A stretch of DNA of 64,000 nt. Source: Lewinellaceae bacterium. GTDB lineage: Bacteria; Bacteroidota; Bacteroidia; Chitinophagales; Saprospiraceae. The stretch lies in assembly GCA_020636215.1 (NCBI GenBank), contig JACJYG010000005.1:124001-188000 (forward strand). The letters run 5' to 3'. The notes below the pieces were generated by a model. That model did no database searches and was not told the origin of the DNA. It saw nothing but the letters and a program-made list of their open reading frames with translations. The stretch's first letter is position 1; every line of letters begins with the position of its first letter. This document shows positions 1 to 9,019 of this stretch, one piece after another. A program made the position numbers and the translations under genes.

Positions 1-191
1 TTACCCGGCTAATCCTGACCGTTGTGTGGGGTGGCCGGGCTAGTTCCTGGAGAGAAGCAAAGCCCCAGAAGGACAATTAATGAGCTACCAGACTTTGGAT
101 TTGTTAGTTAAAAGTGGCGGCTGATCGGTTTTCGCTTTTCATCTTTAGGGCGACAGCTTACCTTTAAGGCCACATCAATTCCACAAAAAAC
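1..191. other. Intergenic region at window start
   Basis: No convincing coding sequence. The first 43 bases begin TTACCCGGCT and end in GGGCTAG, which loosely resembles the 57-bp direct repeat at 60.8 kb (same start, similar GC-rich end). The similarity is weak and may be chance. The promoter of the following cytochrome gene should lie here, but I see no clear TTTG / TAnnTTTG pair. Confidence 0.4.
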
Positions 192-2435
192 ATGTCCAAG
201 CTTCTAAAGCGCCGCTCTTCCATTGTATTTCTCGTCTTCGCGCTGTTCCTCATGGGCTATTTCGCCACCTTTCTTCAAAATTGCTCTGCCGGCTCAGGAA
301 ACAGCGCCAGTAGTGATCTGAGAGGGGAATACATCGGCAATAAGCTTTGCAAGAGCTGCCATGAAGAAGCGTACAAGGATTGGCTCGGCTCGCATCACGA
401 CCTGGCCATGCAGGAGGCCACCGCGGAAACGGTGCTGGGTGATTTTAACGAAACTACTTTCACCAGCAATGGCGTAACCTCCCGCTTTTTCAAAAAGGAT
501 GGCAGGTTTTACGTCAATACCGAAGGCCCGGATGGCAGCTATCAGGATTTTGAAGTGAAATACACCTTCGGCGTTTTCCCCTTGCAACAATACATGGTTC
601 CTTTCCCCGGAGGGCGGCTCCAATGCCTGCTTACTGCCTGGGACAGCAGGGAAAATAAGTGGTTCGGCCTGATGCCGGGCCAGCGTATTGCCACCGACGA
701 CTGGCTGCACTGGAGTAGGGGCAGCATGACCTGGAATGCGATGTGCGCCGATTGTCATTCCACCTACCTGGAAAAAAACTTTGATGAACAAACCGATACC
801 TACGATACGCAGTGGAGTATCATAGATGTTAGTTGCGAAGCCTGCCACGGGCCTGGAAAACAACACCAGATCTATGTCAATGCTTCGGCCTACAAGCGAG
901 GGGAAAAAACACCAGGCTCTTATCTGCACCTTACCGCTGCCTTAAACAATAAGCAGCAGGTGGAAGAATGCGCCCGCTGCCATTCCCGCAGAGGGCAAAT
1001 CTCGGAAGTTTTTGACCATTCGGGTGTATTGATGGACCATTACGTACCCAGTACTTTGGCTCCCGGCCTGTACCATGCCGATGGGCAGATTCTAGACGAA
1101 GTCTATGTGTATGGTTCTTTTCTGCAGAGCAAAATGTACCGCCGCAACGTAAAGTGCACGGATTGCCACAACCCGCATAGCCTGAAACTGAAGGCTGTGG
1201 GTAATGAGCTCTGCGGCCAATGTCATGTCAAGGAAAAGTACGATACCCCTGAGCATCATTTTCATGCTCAGAATACCGATGGCGCGGCCTGCATCAACTG
1301 CCACATGCCCGGCAAATACTACATGGGCAACGATTTTCGCCGCGACCACAGCTTCCGGGTGCCGCGCCCCGACCTGAGCGTTCAGTACGGCGTCCCAAAT
1401 TCCTGCAGCGGCTGCCACAACGACAAATCGCCTGAATGGGCGGCGGAAGCCGTCCGGCAGTGGTACGGCCCTGAGCGTGCCCCGCACTTCTCGACGGTGC
1501 TCGCTGCCGCTCGCGCGGGAGACCTGTCGGCCATCCCCGGCCTGATAGCTATGGTGGGGGATACCAGCCAGCCCGATATTGCACAGGCCACCGCGGTTGA
1601 GATCCTGGGTGACGTGCCGGCCCAGGAAACGAACCAAAAGGTGATAGAGGCGCTTCAGAACAGCAATTCACTCATCCGTTATTCGGCCGTCAATGCCATG
1701 GGCCGCTTTTCCTTAGAAGATCGCTTACGTTACCTCACTCCTCTACTCCGGGATTCTGTCCGGGCTGTCCGCACACAAGCGGCTTATCAATTGGCGGATA
1801 TAGACGAAGCGCTGTTCCAGGGAGACGAAAGAAAGGCTTTTCAGCAGGCCAAAAAGGAATTTGAAAATGTGCTTAAAGTCCAGGCTGATTTCCCCGCCGG
1901 GCAGTTGATGCGCGGCCAGTATTACCACAAAATGGGAGAATTGGAATTGGCCGCCAAGGCCTACCAGGAGGCTATCCGGCAAGACCCTTACCTTCCCCAG
2001 CCCCATTTCAACCTGGCCAACCTCTATTATGCGCAAGGCAATGTTCAGGAAGCAAAAAAACAGTTCGAACGCGCTATTCGGGCGGACTCCAACTACGTAG
2101 AGGCGCATTATTCCCTGGGCCTGCTGCTGGCTGAAATGCAGATCATGTCCGAGGCGGAGGCCCAGCTGGGCATAGCCGCCAGCCTGAGCGGCAACCCCCG
2201 TTATTACTATAACTGGGGCCTTACCCTGCAAAACCTGAACCGCCCGGCAGAGGCGGAAAAGGCTTTCCGGCAGGGGCTCGCTATCAGCCCCGAGAATGAA
2301 GAACTGCTCTACGCGCTGGCGGTGCTTTATATCCAACAACAGCAAGGGCCCAAGGCTCAACCCATCGTTTACCGCTTATTGCAAATAAACCCGGAAAACA
2401 GGGATTACCAGAATTTGCTGAGGGGAATACGTTGA
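192..2435 (+). CDS. Octaheme cytochrome c with C-terminal HEAT-like and TPR repeats
   Basis: An exported electron-transfer protein of 747 residues. The N-terminus has a basic start and a hydrophobic segment (about residues 10-30) ending near LQNC, which could be a weak lipobox. Eight CXXCH heme sites start at Cys53, 185, 215, 260, 322, 341, 367 and 405, so eight c-type hemes are expected. Residues about 430-550 look like short HEAT-type helical repeats, and about 560-747 are TPR repeats (e.g. around QPHFNLANLYYAQGN). This layout matches the cytochrome c/TPR family often found in Bacteroidota and Planctomycetes. The redox partner and substrate are unknown. It stands alone on the plus strand and converges with the decarboxylase. 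Periplasmic location is inferred from the signal and the hemes. Confidence 0.88.
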   Translation: MSKLLKRRSSIVFLVFALFLMGYFATFLQNCSAGSGNSASSDLRGEYIGNKLCKSCHEEAYKDWLGSHHDLAMQEATAETVLGDFNETTFTSNGVTSRFFKKDGRFYVNTEGPDGSYQDFEVKYTFGVFPLQQYMVPFPGGRLQCLLTAWDSRENKWFGLMPGQRIATDDWLHWSRGSMTWNAMCADCHSTYLEKNFDEQTDTYDTQWSIIDVSCEACHGPGKQHQIYVNASAYKRGEKTPGSYLHLTAALNNKQQVEECARCHSRRGQISEVFDHSGVLMDHYVPSTLAPGLYHADGQILDEVYVYGSFLQSKMYRRNVKCTDCHNPHSLKLKAVGNELCGQCHVKEKYDTPEHHFHAQNTDGAACINCHMPGKYYMGNDFRRDHSFRVPRPDLSVQYGVPNSCSGCHNDKSPEWAAEAVRQWYGPERAPHFSTVLAAARAGDLSAIPGLIAMVGDTSQPDIAQATAVEILGDVPAQETNQKVIEALQNSNSLIRYSAVNAMGRFSLEDRLRYLTPLLRDSVRAVRTQAAYQLADIDEALFQGDERKAFQQAKKEFENVLKVQADFPAGQLMRGQYYHKMGELELAAKAYQEAIRQDPYLPQPHFNLANLYYAQGNVQEAKKQFERAIRADSNYVEAHYSLGLLLAEMQIMSEAEAQLGIAASLSGNPRYYYNWGLTLQNLNRPAEAEKAFRQGLAISPENEELLYALAVLYIQQQQGPKAQPIVYRLLQINPENRDYQNLLRGIR

Positions 2436-2524
2436 TGAACGCCTTCAAGTTGAGGTTAAGGAGTGCCCGGCTTGGAGAGAGGGAGGAAGCAGTACGGCCG
2501 GCTTGCTTTTCTCAGTTCAGGCGC

Positions 2525-3943
2525 CTATTCCTCTCCCCGTAGCCTCTCCAGCAATTTTACCAGCCCCCGCACCTCTTTTTCTGTCGTCGCATAATTGGTA
2601 ATACAAGCCCGCAGCGTATTCACCTTCCCAATCCGGTACACCGATATCCAGGCTTGTCCGGATTGCAACACCTTATCGCAGATATGCAGGGCGAAGGCAT
2701 CATCCGCTTCGAAAGCGGGGGCGCTGAAACAGGCGATTGGCAAATCCGTATCGTTGTACAATTTCCAGCCGTTTTCCCGAAGCAGTTTTTTCAATAACCG
2801 GCCCATTTCCGTCTGGTGACGAACGGTTTGGGCAAAGCCTTCCCAGCCGAAGATCAGCAAAGACAGATATAGTTTCAGGCCGATAAACCTCCTGGACCAT
2901 TGGATAGAATGGTTGAAGGGGTCCGTTACGTTCATGGCGCTGGCTTCCTTGGGCATGTAGTCAGCCGTAATGCGGAAAGTATGGTGTAGGATGTCCTTTT
3001 CCCGGGTGAGGAACATACCGGCGCCCATCGGCGCCGAGAGCCACTTGTGCGCATCGAAGGTGATGGAATGCCCCAGTTCAATGCCTTTTAACAAGCCCTT
3101 CAATGAAGGTTCCAGGATAGCGGCGCCGCCATAGGCGGCATCCACGTGAAGCCAAAGCCCGTGTGCCTGAGCAATTTCAGCTATTTCCGGAAGTGGGTCG
3201 ATCGCCCCGGCGCCGGTTGCGCCGGCAGTAGCCGCGATCATAAAGGGCGTCAGGCCTTGTTTTAAATCTTTTTGGATCTGCTGTGCCAGCCCGGCGGCGT
3301 CCATTCTTTGCCGGCCATCGACAGGAATAGCCCGCACCGCATTTAAGCCCAGGCCGGCAACCCTTGCCGAACGGATGATGGAATGATGGCTTTCGGCCGA
3401 GCAGTAAAGGATGGGGTGTTTTTTTAGGCCATGCAGGCCAACATTGGCGTATTCCGGAAAGTGATGGTTTAAAGCGCAAAGCACGGCCGTCAGGTTTGCT
3501 TCCGTGCCGCCGGTGGCGAAAACGCCGTCAATGCTTTCTTCCGGATAGCCAAACTGTTTTCCGAATTCCCGGATGAGATATCGTTCCACCTCATTGGCAA
3601 AAGGGTTGTGGCTCCATGCGGCCATTTGTGGATTGAAAGTGGCGGTAATGGCATCCGCGAGAATGCCGGGAAAGGTAGCTCGGGGGTTAAACAGGCCATA
3701 ATAGCTGGGGTGAGGCGTGTGGACTGCGTAGCGGCTCAGCCCTTCGATGACGTGCTCCACTGCTTTCCCGGCAGATACGGGCTGCTCAAAGGGATATTTT
3801 TCAACCAGCGCCAGAATATCGGATATATTCAGGCTGGGCGCGACATTTAAACCGGATGTATTGGCGTAATACTGTTCCAGGGCCGTGATGAGGTGCTGCC
3901 ACAGGGCGGCCCGTTCTTCTGCATTCAAATCAAAATTGACCAT
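2525..3943 (-). CDS. PLP-dependent group II amino-acid decarboxylase
   Basis: A 472-residue cytoplasmic enzyme of the aromatic-L-amino-acid/glutamate decarboxylase family (PLP fold type I). The signature HVDAAYGG (Asp268 contacts the PLP pyridine nitrogen) and FDAHKW with the Schiff-base Lys300 are both present, as are the early HPSYYGLFNP and TGGTEANL stretches. Length is normal for the family. The substrate cannot be read from sequence; aromatic amino acids (tyrosine/DOPA/tryptophan) are most usual for this subgroup. It is monocistronic and converges on the cytochrome gene across about 90 bp. Confidence 0.9.
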   Translation of the reverse strand: MVNFDLNAEERAALWQHLITALEQYYANTSGLNVAPSLNISDILALVEKYPFEQPVSAGKAVEHVIEGLSRYAVHTPHPSYYGLFNPRATFPGILADAITATFNPQMAAWSHNPFANEVERYLIREFGKQFGYPEESIDGVFATGGTEANLTAVLCALNHHFPEYANVGLHGLKKHPILYCSAESHHSIIRSARVAGLGLNAVRAIPVDGRQRMDAAGLAQQIQKDLKQGLTPFMIAATAGATGAGAIDPLPEIAEIAQAHGLWLHVDAAYGGAAILEPSLKGLLKGIELGHSITFDAHKWLSAPMGAGMFLTREKDILHHTFRITADYMPKEASAMNVTDPFNHSIQWSRRFIGLKLYLSLLIFGWEGFAQTVRHQTEMGRLLKKLLRENGWKLYNDTDLPIACFSAPAFEADDAFALHICDKVLQSGQAWISVYRIGKVNTLRACITNYATTEKEVRGLVKLLERLRGEE

Positions 3944-4140
3944 AAGCTGTTTCGTTTGCTGGATAGGCCACGGGGTGACTGTACCTGTTTAGCGATGCTA
4001 TGGATATCCTTTTCTGGCCCGAATTCAGGCCAGAAAAGATGCGGGACCCCTATCGGAGCAGCGGATACTATCGATTCCAGGCTATGTGCTCCAAGGAATC
4101 CTTTTGGTGGAGGAAGGCAGCCATGGAACGGGCAAGCAAT
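3944..4140. other. Intergenic region with a 13-bp sequence shared with 19.75 kb
   Basis: No gene seen. CACGGGGTGACTG at 3969-3981 recurs exactly at 19756-19768, where it forms one arm of an inverted repeat. Here only one arm is present. Confidence 0.4.
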
Positions 4141-4674
4141 CTATTCCCCCATCCGGATCTCTACGGCCAGTATTTCTTTCAATACGGCGGCCGCTTCGCG
4201 CCAATCTTTACCGGCGGGAAAGGAAATGGCTTTCCCGTCGCTGTAAACCAGGATTTTTAGTTCGGGGCCGGCTTCCAGGATTTGCTGAAGGGTGGTGTAG
4301 GGCAGGGGCGTGGAAAAGCGGCTGTGCCATTTGCCTTTTTCTTTTTGTAAGAACATGATTTCCGGGGAGGCAGCGGCGTCTAAACGCCTTGAGCCTGCAA
4401 AAAAAGCCAGGCTATCGAGGCTGCGCAGGGCGGTTTTGGAAAACAGGGAGAATTTCATATCCACTGAAGCAGGCATCTGTTTGTAGTACTGGAAGGTGTA
4501 ATCTGCTTCCAGTCGCACCTTGCCGGGTTTTGACTTAAAGGCAGTTGGGGAAAGAAAATAGAGGTCAAATCCTTCCTGGGGTAATTTTTTAAAATATTTG
4601 TCGGAATCCTGGGCGTGAAGGCCACCGGCAAGCAGGGCCAAGGCCAGGAAAAGGAATAGCTTTCTCATAGACAT
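4141..4674 (-). CDS. Exported protein of unknown function
   Basis: A 177-residue protein with a clear signal peptide (MSMRKLFLFLALALLAGGLHAQ) and no motif I recognise. The mature part is a mixed alpha/beta sequence without cysteines. Its start overlaps the end of the preceding gene (start codon of this gene at 4674, stop of the upstream gene at 4665), so the two are almost certainly co-transcribed and translationally coupled. The function is unknown; it is probably periplasmic. Confidence 0.7.
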   Translation of the reverse strand: MSMRKLFLFLALALLAGGLHAQDSDKYFKKLPQEGFDLYFLSPTAFKSKPGKVRLEADYTFQYYKQMPASVDMKFSLFSKTALRSLDSLAFFAGSRRLDAAASPEIMFLQKEKGKWHSRFSTPLPYTTLQQILEAGPELKILVYSDGKAISFPAGKDWREAAAVLKEILAVEIRMGE

Positions 4675-5207
4675 TTTTCGATGGATTGAATGAGTTGATC
4701 CGTTTCAAAGCGCCGGGCCAGTGCTGCACTATCCCGGCTGAATTGGTCTACCATTGCGACAACCTGGAACTGAGGGTCGTTGATCAGGCGGCGTAAGAAG
4801 AAGACGCCATCCGGACGCCGGGCCAGGGCAATCTGGAAAGTGAAATCGGGGTTTTTAGCGCGGTTTTCCTGAATATTTTCAAAACCAGCCAACTGAAGGG
4901 CTTCCTCTGCCCGCCGCAGCGAGGCATTGTTGAACACGCTGGCGAACAAGGTGTCGCCTGATGGGCTGAGCAGTGTTTTGGAAAAATACTGCCCGGTACT
5001 GTCCGCCCAGTAGTTTTGGGCATAGAAGACCCGGGCCAGGGTATCGTTGTCCAGCACCCGATAACCGGCATCCGCTTTCAGACAGATGTTATAGCTTAGG
5101 TTGACCTTGCCCTTATCGGAAGCACTGACACCTTCCTGCCGGCTGAGTATCCAAAAAGCAGCGCCTGCGATAATGATCAGGGCGCCAATCAGCAGCTTCC
5201 AATTCAT
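4665..5207 (-). CDS. Membrane-anchored protein of unknown function
   Basis: 180 residues with one N-terminal hydrophobic segment (about residues 4-21), followed by a soluble, probably periplasmic domain. No family recognised. First gene of a two-gene unit, overlapping the next by 10 bp. The pairing suggests the two proteins act together, but nothing in either sequence shows how. Confidence 0.7.
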   Translation of the reverse strand: MNWKLLIGALIIIAGAAFWILSRQEGVSASDKGKVNLSYNICLKADAGYRVLDNDTLARVFYAQNYWADSTGQYFSKTLLSPSGDTLFASVFNNASLRRAEEALQLAGFENIQENRAKNPDFTFQIALARRPDGVFFLRRLINDPQFQVVAMVDQFSRDSAALARRFETDQLIQSIEKCL

Positions 5208-5259
5208 AGCGTTAGATTTTTCGAGACATTGAGGTGGTGTAAAAATGGCTCGGAAACAA

Positions 5260-5295
5260 AATTAGCCTCAAGTGCATACGCTCATGAGGCTAATT
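5260..5295 (-). terminator. Intrinsic terminator after the TRL-like gene
   Basis: AATTAGCCTCA (5260-5270) and TGAGGCTAATT (5285-5295) form an 11-bp perfect stem with a 14-base loop. Read on the minus strand it is followed by TTGTTT. It lies about 20 bp past the stop of the TRL-like lipoprotein gene, as expected for its terminator. Confidence 0.75.
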
Positions 5296-5316
5296 CCAGA
5301 AAAAGAAAAGAATCAA

Positions 5317-5628
5317 TTATTCTCCGTAGACATAAACCGTAAACTTGGCGAAGATGCCAAGGATGCTGGTCGAGTGGTAGTCAATGTGGGAGATTTTCTT
5401 GATACCGGCTTTTTGAGCTGCAGTGTTGATGCTGGCGTCACCCGTAGCTACCAGGCCGAGGATAGAGGTTGCTTCCGCAGTACCTACCTTGGTGGCAAGA
5501 GGGTTATCCGTAGCGGTCAGAGGTGCTTTAACATCGGTGTAAATGGCGCCAAGGACTGGAGCTGTAGAATAAGCTGCACATCCGGAGAGCATCACTGCGA
5601 TGGCCGCAATAACCATTAAGTTCTTCAT
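5317..5628 (-). CDS. TRL-like family lipoprotein
   Basis: A 103-residue small lipoprotein. The signal ends in LSGC, so Cys17 would be lipidated. The mature part (GAIYTDVKAPL, KVGTAEATSILGLVATGDASI, AGIKKISHIDYHS) matches the TRL-like family (TRL: tRNA-associated locus protein), small lipoproteins of unknown role seen in spirochaetes, Proteobacteria and Bacteroidota. It is monocistronic with its own terminator. No tRNA gene is visible nearby despite the family name. Confidence 0.82.
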   Translation of the reverse strand: MKNLMVIAAIAVMLSGCAAYSTAPVLGAIYTDVKAPLTATDNPLATKVGTAEATSILGLVATGDASINTAAQKAGIKKISHIDYHSTSILGIFAKFTVYVYGE

Positions 5629-5839
5629 GTTGGTTTGAATTTTGCTTTAAATAATATGGCTTTAGACGGGGCTAAATTAATGGAATCCTGGAATTAATAA
5701 AAGAAATTTGGACTATCCTTCGATAGTTCTACTATTTTTTTGAGGCTGTAAAATAAAGGCTTAGTAAAATGTTGCCGGAAGCCCATTTTCTTTGTAAGCG
5801 AACTATAAGCCTTCAAAAGCGGTCAAAGTGCGCGAGAGC

Positions 5840-6256
5840 CTATTCCTGCTGCTTGCTCCGATACATTTTCTGATTCTCCTGGTAGGTTGAGGCCAGGAAC
5901 AGGCCCCACCCCAGTATGAAAAACGTGCCGCCGATTGGCGTCATCGGGCCCAGCAAGCTTGTTGATAGTTGAAGGATATCATTGACTGCCAGCAGATACA
6001 GCGAACCGGAAAAAAGGAAGATTCCGGCCAGGAAGGACCAACCCGCCCAGGGCAGGAGCGGGGTTTTGCGGAAATAGAGCAACAGGCCGACTGCCAGGAG
6101 GGCCAGTGCGTGGTAAAACTGGTATCGCACTCCAATCTCGAAAGTGTTGAGCTGTTCGGGCGTCACCGCTTCTTTTAAGCCATGGGAACCAAAGGCGCCG
6201 AGGGCAACGGCCGCCAGTGCTGCGAAACTACCGAGGCGAAGAAATGTTTTTCTCAT
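5840..6256 (-). CDS. DUF423 family membrane protein (YgdD-like)
   Basis: 138 residues, four predicted transmembrane segments, with the family hallmarks LGAFGSHGLK near the N-terminus and YQFYHALALLAVGLL. The function of DUF423 proteins is unknown. It is divergent from the next gene, with only 36 bp between the two start codons, so the promoters must overlap. Family membership is clear. Confidence 0.87.
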   Translation of the reverse strand: MRKTFLRLGSFAALAAVALGAFGSHGLKEAVTPEQLNTFEIGVRYQFYHALALLAVGLLLYFRKTPLLPWAGWSFLAGIFLFSGSLYLLAVNDILQLSTSLLGPMTPIGGTFFILGWGLFLASTYQENQKMYRSKQQE

Positions 6257-6292
6257 GTTTTGCTATTATTTTAGCCAGCCTAATATTATTTT

Positions 6293-8833
6293 ATGAAAGA
6301 GAGATTGTTCCATTTTCTGAAAAAATACCGCTGGTGGCTGGCATTTGTTCCGGCTCTAATCCTCCTGTCAATATCCGTATATCGTTTTCTGATATATCCC
6401 TGTAAGCCTGGCGACGCGGTTCCGGAAACCACCGCCCTGCTATTTCATTTTGGGGAAGGCAAAAGTAAGGATTCCGGCATTGATTCCACAGCTCTGCCCG
6501 CCTTTTTAAATGCATTTCCAACGCTTTCTTCCGACTACAATGTTTTGAGGGGTTTCATGGGGGATGCCGGCGCCTCTTTGGCGAAGGATGGGCTCTGGAT
6601 GGTACAAAATCTCGGTAAGGGTGATCTGGCCCTGGCGGTGGTATTGGATGCTCCATCTTTTCCCTGGGAAGAACGGCTGTCCGGCTTTGCCAAAGAGGAG
6701 GCCTCCTTCCGGGGCCATTCCGTTTTTCGCTTGTCTTTGCCGGGGGGCAAGGCTCTGGCGGTAGCCCGTTACCGCAACCTTATACTGATCGGCCGTTTGC
6801 CAATGCAGGTGGAATCCAGCATTGCCCAACTCAAAGAAGGGCATAACAGTTGGGATCTTGTATCGGCTCAGGCCGGCTGGGCATACCTGAGGCCCGAAAA
6901 CCTGCTGAGCCTCGGCACGGGCATCGTTTCTCCGGAAGCACGCCAGGCGCTGGGCCGTCTGGAACGCTGGAATAGCGGGATAGCGTTGCAGCTTGGAGAT
7001 AATGGGGACACCCTGTCCATTAGTGGCCGTATGGAATTGAACCCCGAGGCCGGACGCCGTTTTTCCATCCCTGCACAGTCGCGTGGAGAAGGGGTGCTAG
7101 CGTACCTCCCTTCAAGCCTCGCCTGGTGTTACCGCCAGTCCGCCCCGGAAGTTAGTGAGGCGCAACAATCGGAGCTGTTCGAAAAATACATCCGCCCCTG
7201 GATTGGCGGCGATATGGCCTGGTTGTCGCTGGGCCTTCCCGGTAAACCTGCCGACAGCCAGCTGTGCCTTCTGGCAGTAGAAAGCCCCGACAAAGCGGAG
7301 GAGGGGCTGGAAGTATTGGCCGAAGCGCTGGGAAGTTTACAGGTTTACGATTACCAATCCTTCCGGGTATACCAGATCCTGTCCGATGGCCTGCTGGACC
7401 CGCTGGGTTTTAAGGCCCCTAATCCATATTTTGTAATTATGGGGGATTATCTGGCCATCAGCAGCACTTCCGTGGCCATCGAGCAATTGATCAGCAATGT
7501 GATCGTCAACAATACCTTAAGCCAGGATACGGCATTCCTGGGGCTGTATGCTCAACAGGGCGCCGGCGCCAAAGCCTGGTTGTATGTTCAAACCGGGTTG
7601 AGCACGGCCCTCCTGCCGGCCTATTTTCAGGCTGAAGAAGATGCTTTTGCGGCGCTCCTGCGCACCTATGACGCCTATTTTCTGTCTATTTCCCCCAATG
7701 GCGCCTTCGGCGGGATGGCGGTCAAAGGGCAGGCTGCTGCTGAGCCTCCTGCTGCTTTGCTGGCCTGGAAAGCAGCGCTCGATGCGCCGGCCACGGGAGC
7801 GGTGCAGGCCTTTCCCCTCGATGAAACGGGCCCGGGCTACCTGGTGCAGGATGAGGCGAACGCTTTGTATCTCCTGGGCGCCAATGGAGCGCGTCGGTGG
7901 AAAAAATCGCTTGGCGGGCCGATCTTGGGGGAAATACAACTGATCGACTACTTTGGCGGGGCGCTTCGCGACCTGGCTTTTGTTACCCCTCAGGGGATCG
8001 AGGTACTCTCCGGAGAAGGGGAAGCGCGCGGGCATTTCAGCATTCCTCTGGAGTCGCCGGCGATCAGCCCCTTGTTGGTGGCCGACTTCGAAGGCCAGGG
8101 ACAGTACTGCTTTTTCGTAGCCTGCGCCAATGGCTATCTATTCGGCTGGGACCGGCAGGGGCGGCCCTTGCCTGGCTGGAACCCACAAACATTGATGGAT
8201 AGCACGGTGCACCTGGCAATGGCCCATTTTCAATATGCCAATAAAGATTTTATACTGGCCCTGAGCGATGCCGGTACGCTCTGTGCATTTCAACGCGATG
8301 GGGCTTATCGCTTTGAGCCGGTGAAGCTGGGCGCGGTTTTCCTTTCGCCGCCATTCTATCAGGTAGAAGGAGATATTAGCCGCATTGCTCTGGCCGACAC
8401 AGAGGGTTTCGGGCACATTGTCAACCTGGAGGGCGCTTATTTCCGATTGCGATTGTTGCCAGAACCCGGCTCCGGCGCGCGCTTCTTGTTTGGCAATCTT
8501 ACCGGTGATGAACGCAAGGATTATCTGTGTTATCGTGGGGCGGAAATGCGGGCGTACTATTACGAGGGCAATAATTTCAAACCTTTTTTTTCCCGAAACC
8601 TGGGCGCCGCACCCGATACGGCCTTCCTTATTGCCCGTCCGGATTACTGTTGGGTGGGCTTGCTGGACAAACAGGCCCAAAAGATCAATTTGCTGGATAA
8701 TAAAGGGGATCCGGTATCCGGTTTTCCTCTGGCGGGTAGTACCCCTTTTGTCATGGCGCCTTTGCCGGCCGGCGGGCAGTTAGTGGTGGTGGGATATGGC
8801 GCCAATGTCTATGCCTATCGGCTCGGCCTTTGA
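6293..8833 (+). CDS. Large membrane-anchored DUF3352-like protein with C-terminal propeller-like domain
   Basis: 846 residues. One N-terminal transmembrane anchor (about 14-34) places the rest outside the cytoplasm. Residues about 40-480 resemble proteins annotated DUF3352 (repeated patterns of the type GKALAVARYRNLILIGRL and NPYFVIMGDYLAISSTSVAIEQLI). From about 500 onwards there are repeated blade-like segments (LVADFEGQGQYCFFVACANGYL, GNLTGDERKDYLCY) typical of VCBS/PQQ-like beta-propellers. No catalytic residues are recognisable. It is probably a structural or binding protein at the cell envelope. It stands alone, divergent from DUF423. Confidence 0.75.
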   Translation: MKERLFHFLKKYRWWLAFVPALILLSISVYRFLIYPCKPGDAVPETTALLFHFGEGKSKDSGIDSTALPAFLNAFPTLSSDYNVLRGFMGDAGASLAKDGLWMVQNLGKGDLALAVVLDAPSFPWEERLSGFAKEEASFRGHSVFRLSLPGGKALAVARYRNLILIGRLPMQVESSIAQLKEGHNSWDLVSAQAGWAYLRPENLLSLGTGIVSPEARQALGRLERWNSGIALQLGDNGDTLSISGRMELNPEAGRRFSIPAQSRGEGVLAYLPSSLAWCYRQSAPEVSEAQQSELFEKYIRPWIGGDMAWLSLGLPGKPADSQLCLLAVESPDKAEEGLEVLAEALGSLQVYDYQSFRVYQILSDGLLDPLGFKAPNPYFVIMGDYLAISSTSVAIEQLISNVIVNNTLSQDTAFLGLYAQQGAGAKAWLYVQTGLSTALLPAYFQAEEDAFAALLRTYDAYFLSISPNGAFGGMAVKGQAAAEPPAALLAWKAALDAPATGAVQAFPLDETGPGYLVQDEANALYLLGANGARRWKKSLGGPILGEIQLIDYFGGALRDLAFVTPQGIEVLSGEGEARGHFSIPLESPAISPLLVADFEGQGQYCFFVACANGYLFGWDRQGRPLPGWNPQTLMDSTVHLAMAHFQYANKDFILALSDAGTLCAFQRDGAYRFEPVKLGAVFLSPPFYQVEGDISRIALADTEGFGHIVNLEGAYFRLRLLPEPGSGARFLFGNLTGDERKDYLCYRGAEMRAYYYEGNNFKPFFSRNLGAAPDTAFLIARPDYCWVGLLDKQAQKINLLDNKGDPVSGFPLAGSTPFVMAPLPAGGQLVVVGYGANVYAYRLGL

Positions 8834-9019
8834 AAAATGACACCGCTCCAACAAAAAAACAGGCGGGAATCGCATCTTTTAACCATGTGGCCAGTTCAAC
8901 TGTTGTAGAGTAGGGTTATTTTCGGCCTTTTATAATATTCTGTCGAAATAACAGCCGGATTAAGTGTCTTGCCGCTTGCTTTGCAGTCTCATATAGCAAG
9001 AAAAAGAATTAAGTGTATA

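Noticed and set aside
5317..5628. A tRNA gene suggested by the TRL family name
   Set aside because: No cloverleaf-like sequence seen around the gene.
7517..8680. Minus-strand frames of 172 and 180 codons
   Set aside because: Antisense to the large DUF3352-like protein, with no recognisable motifs.
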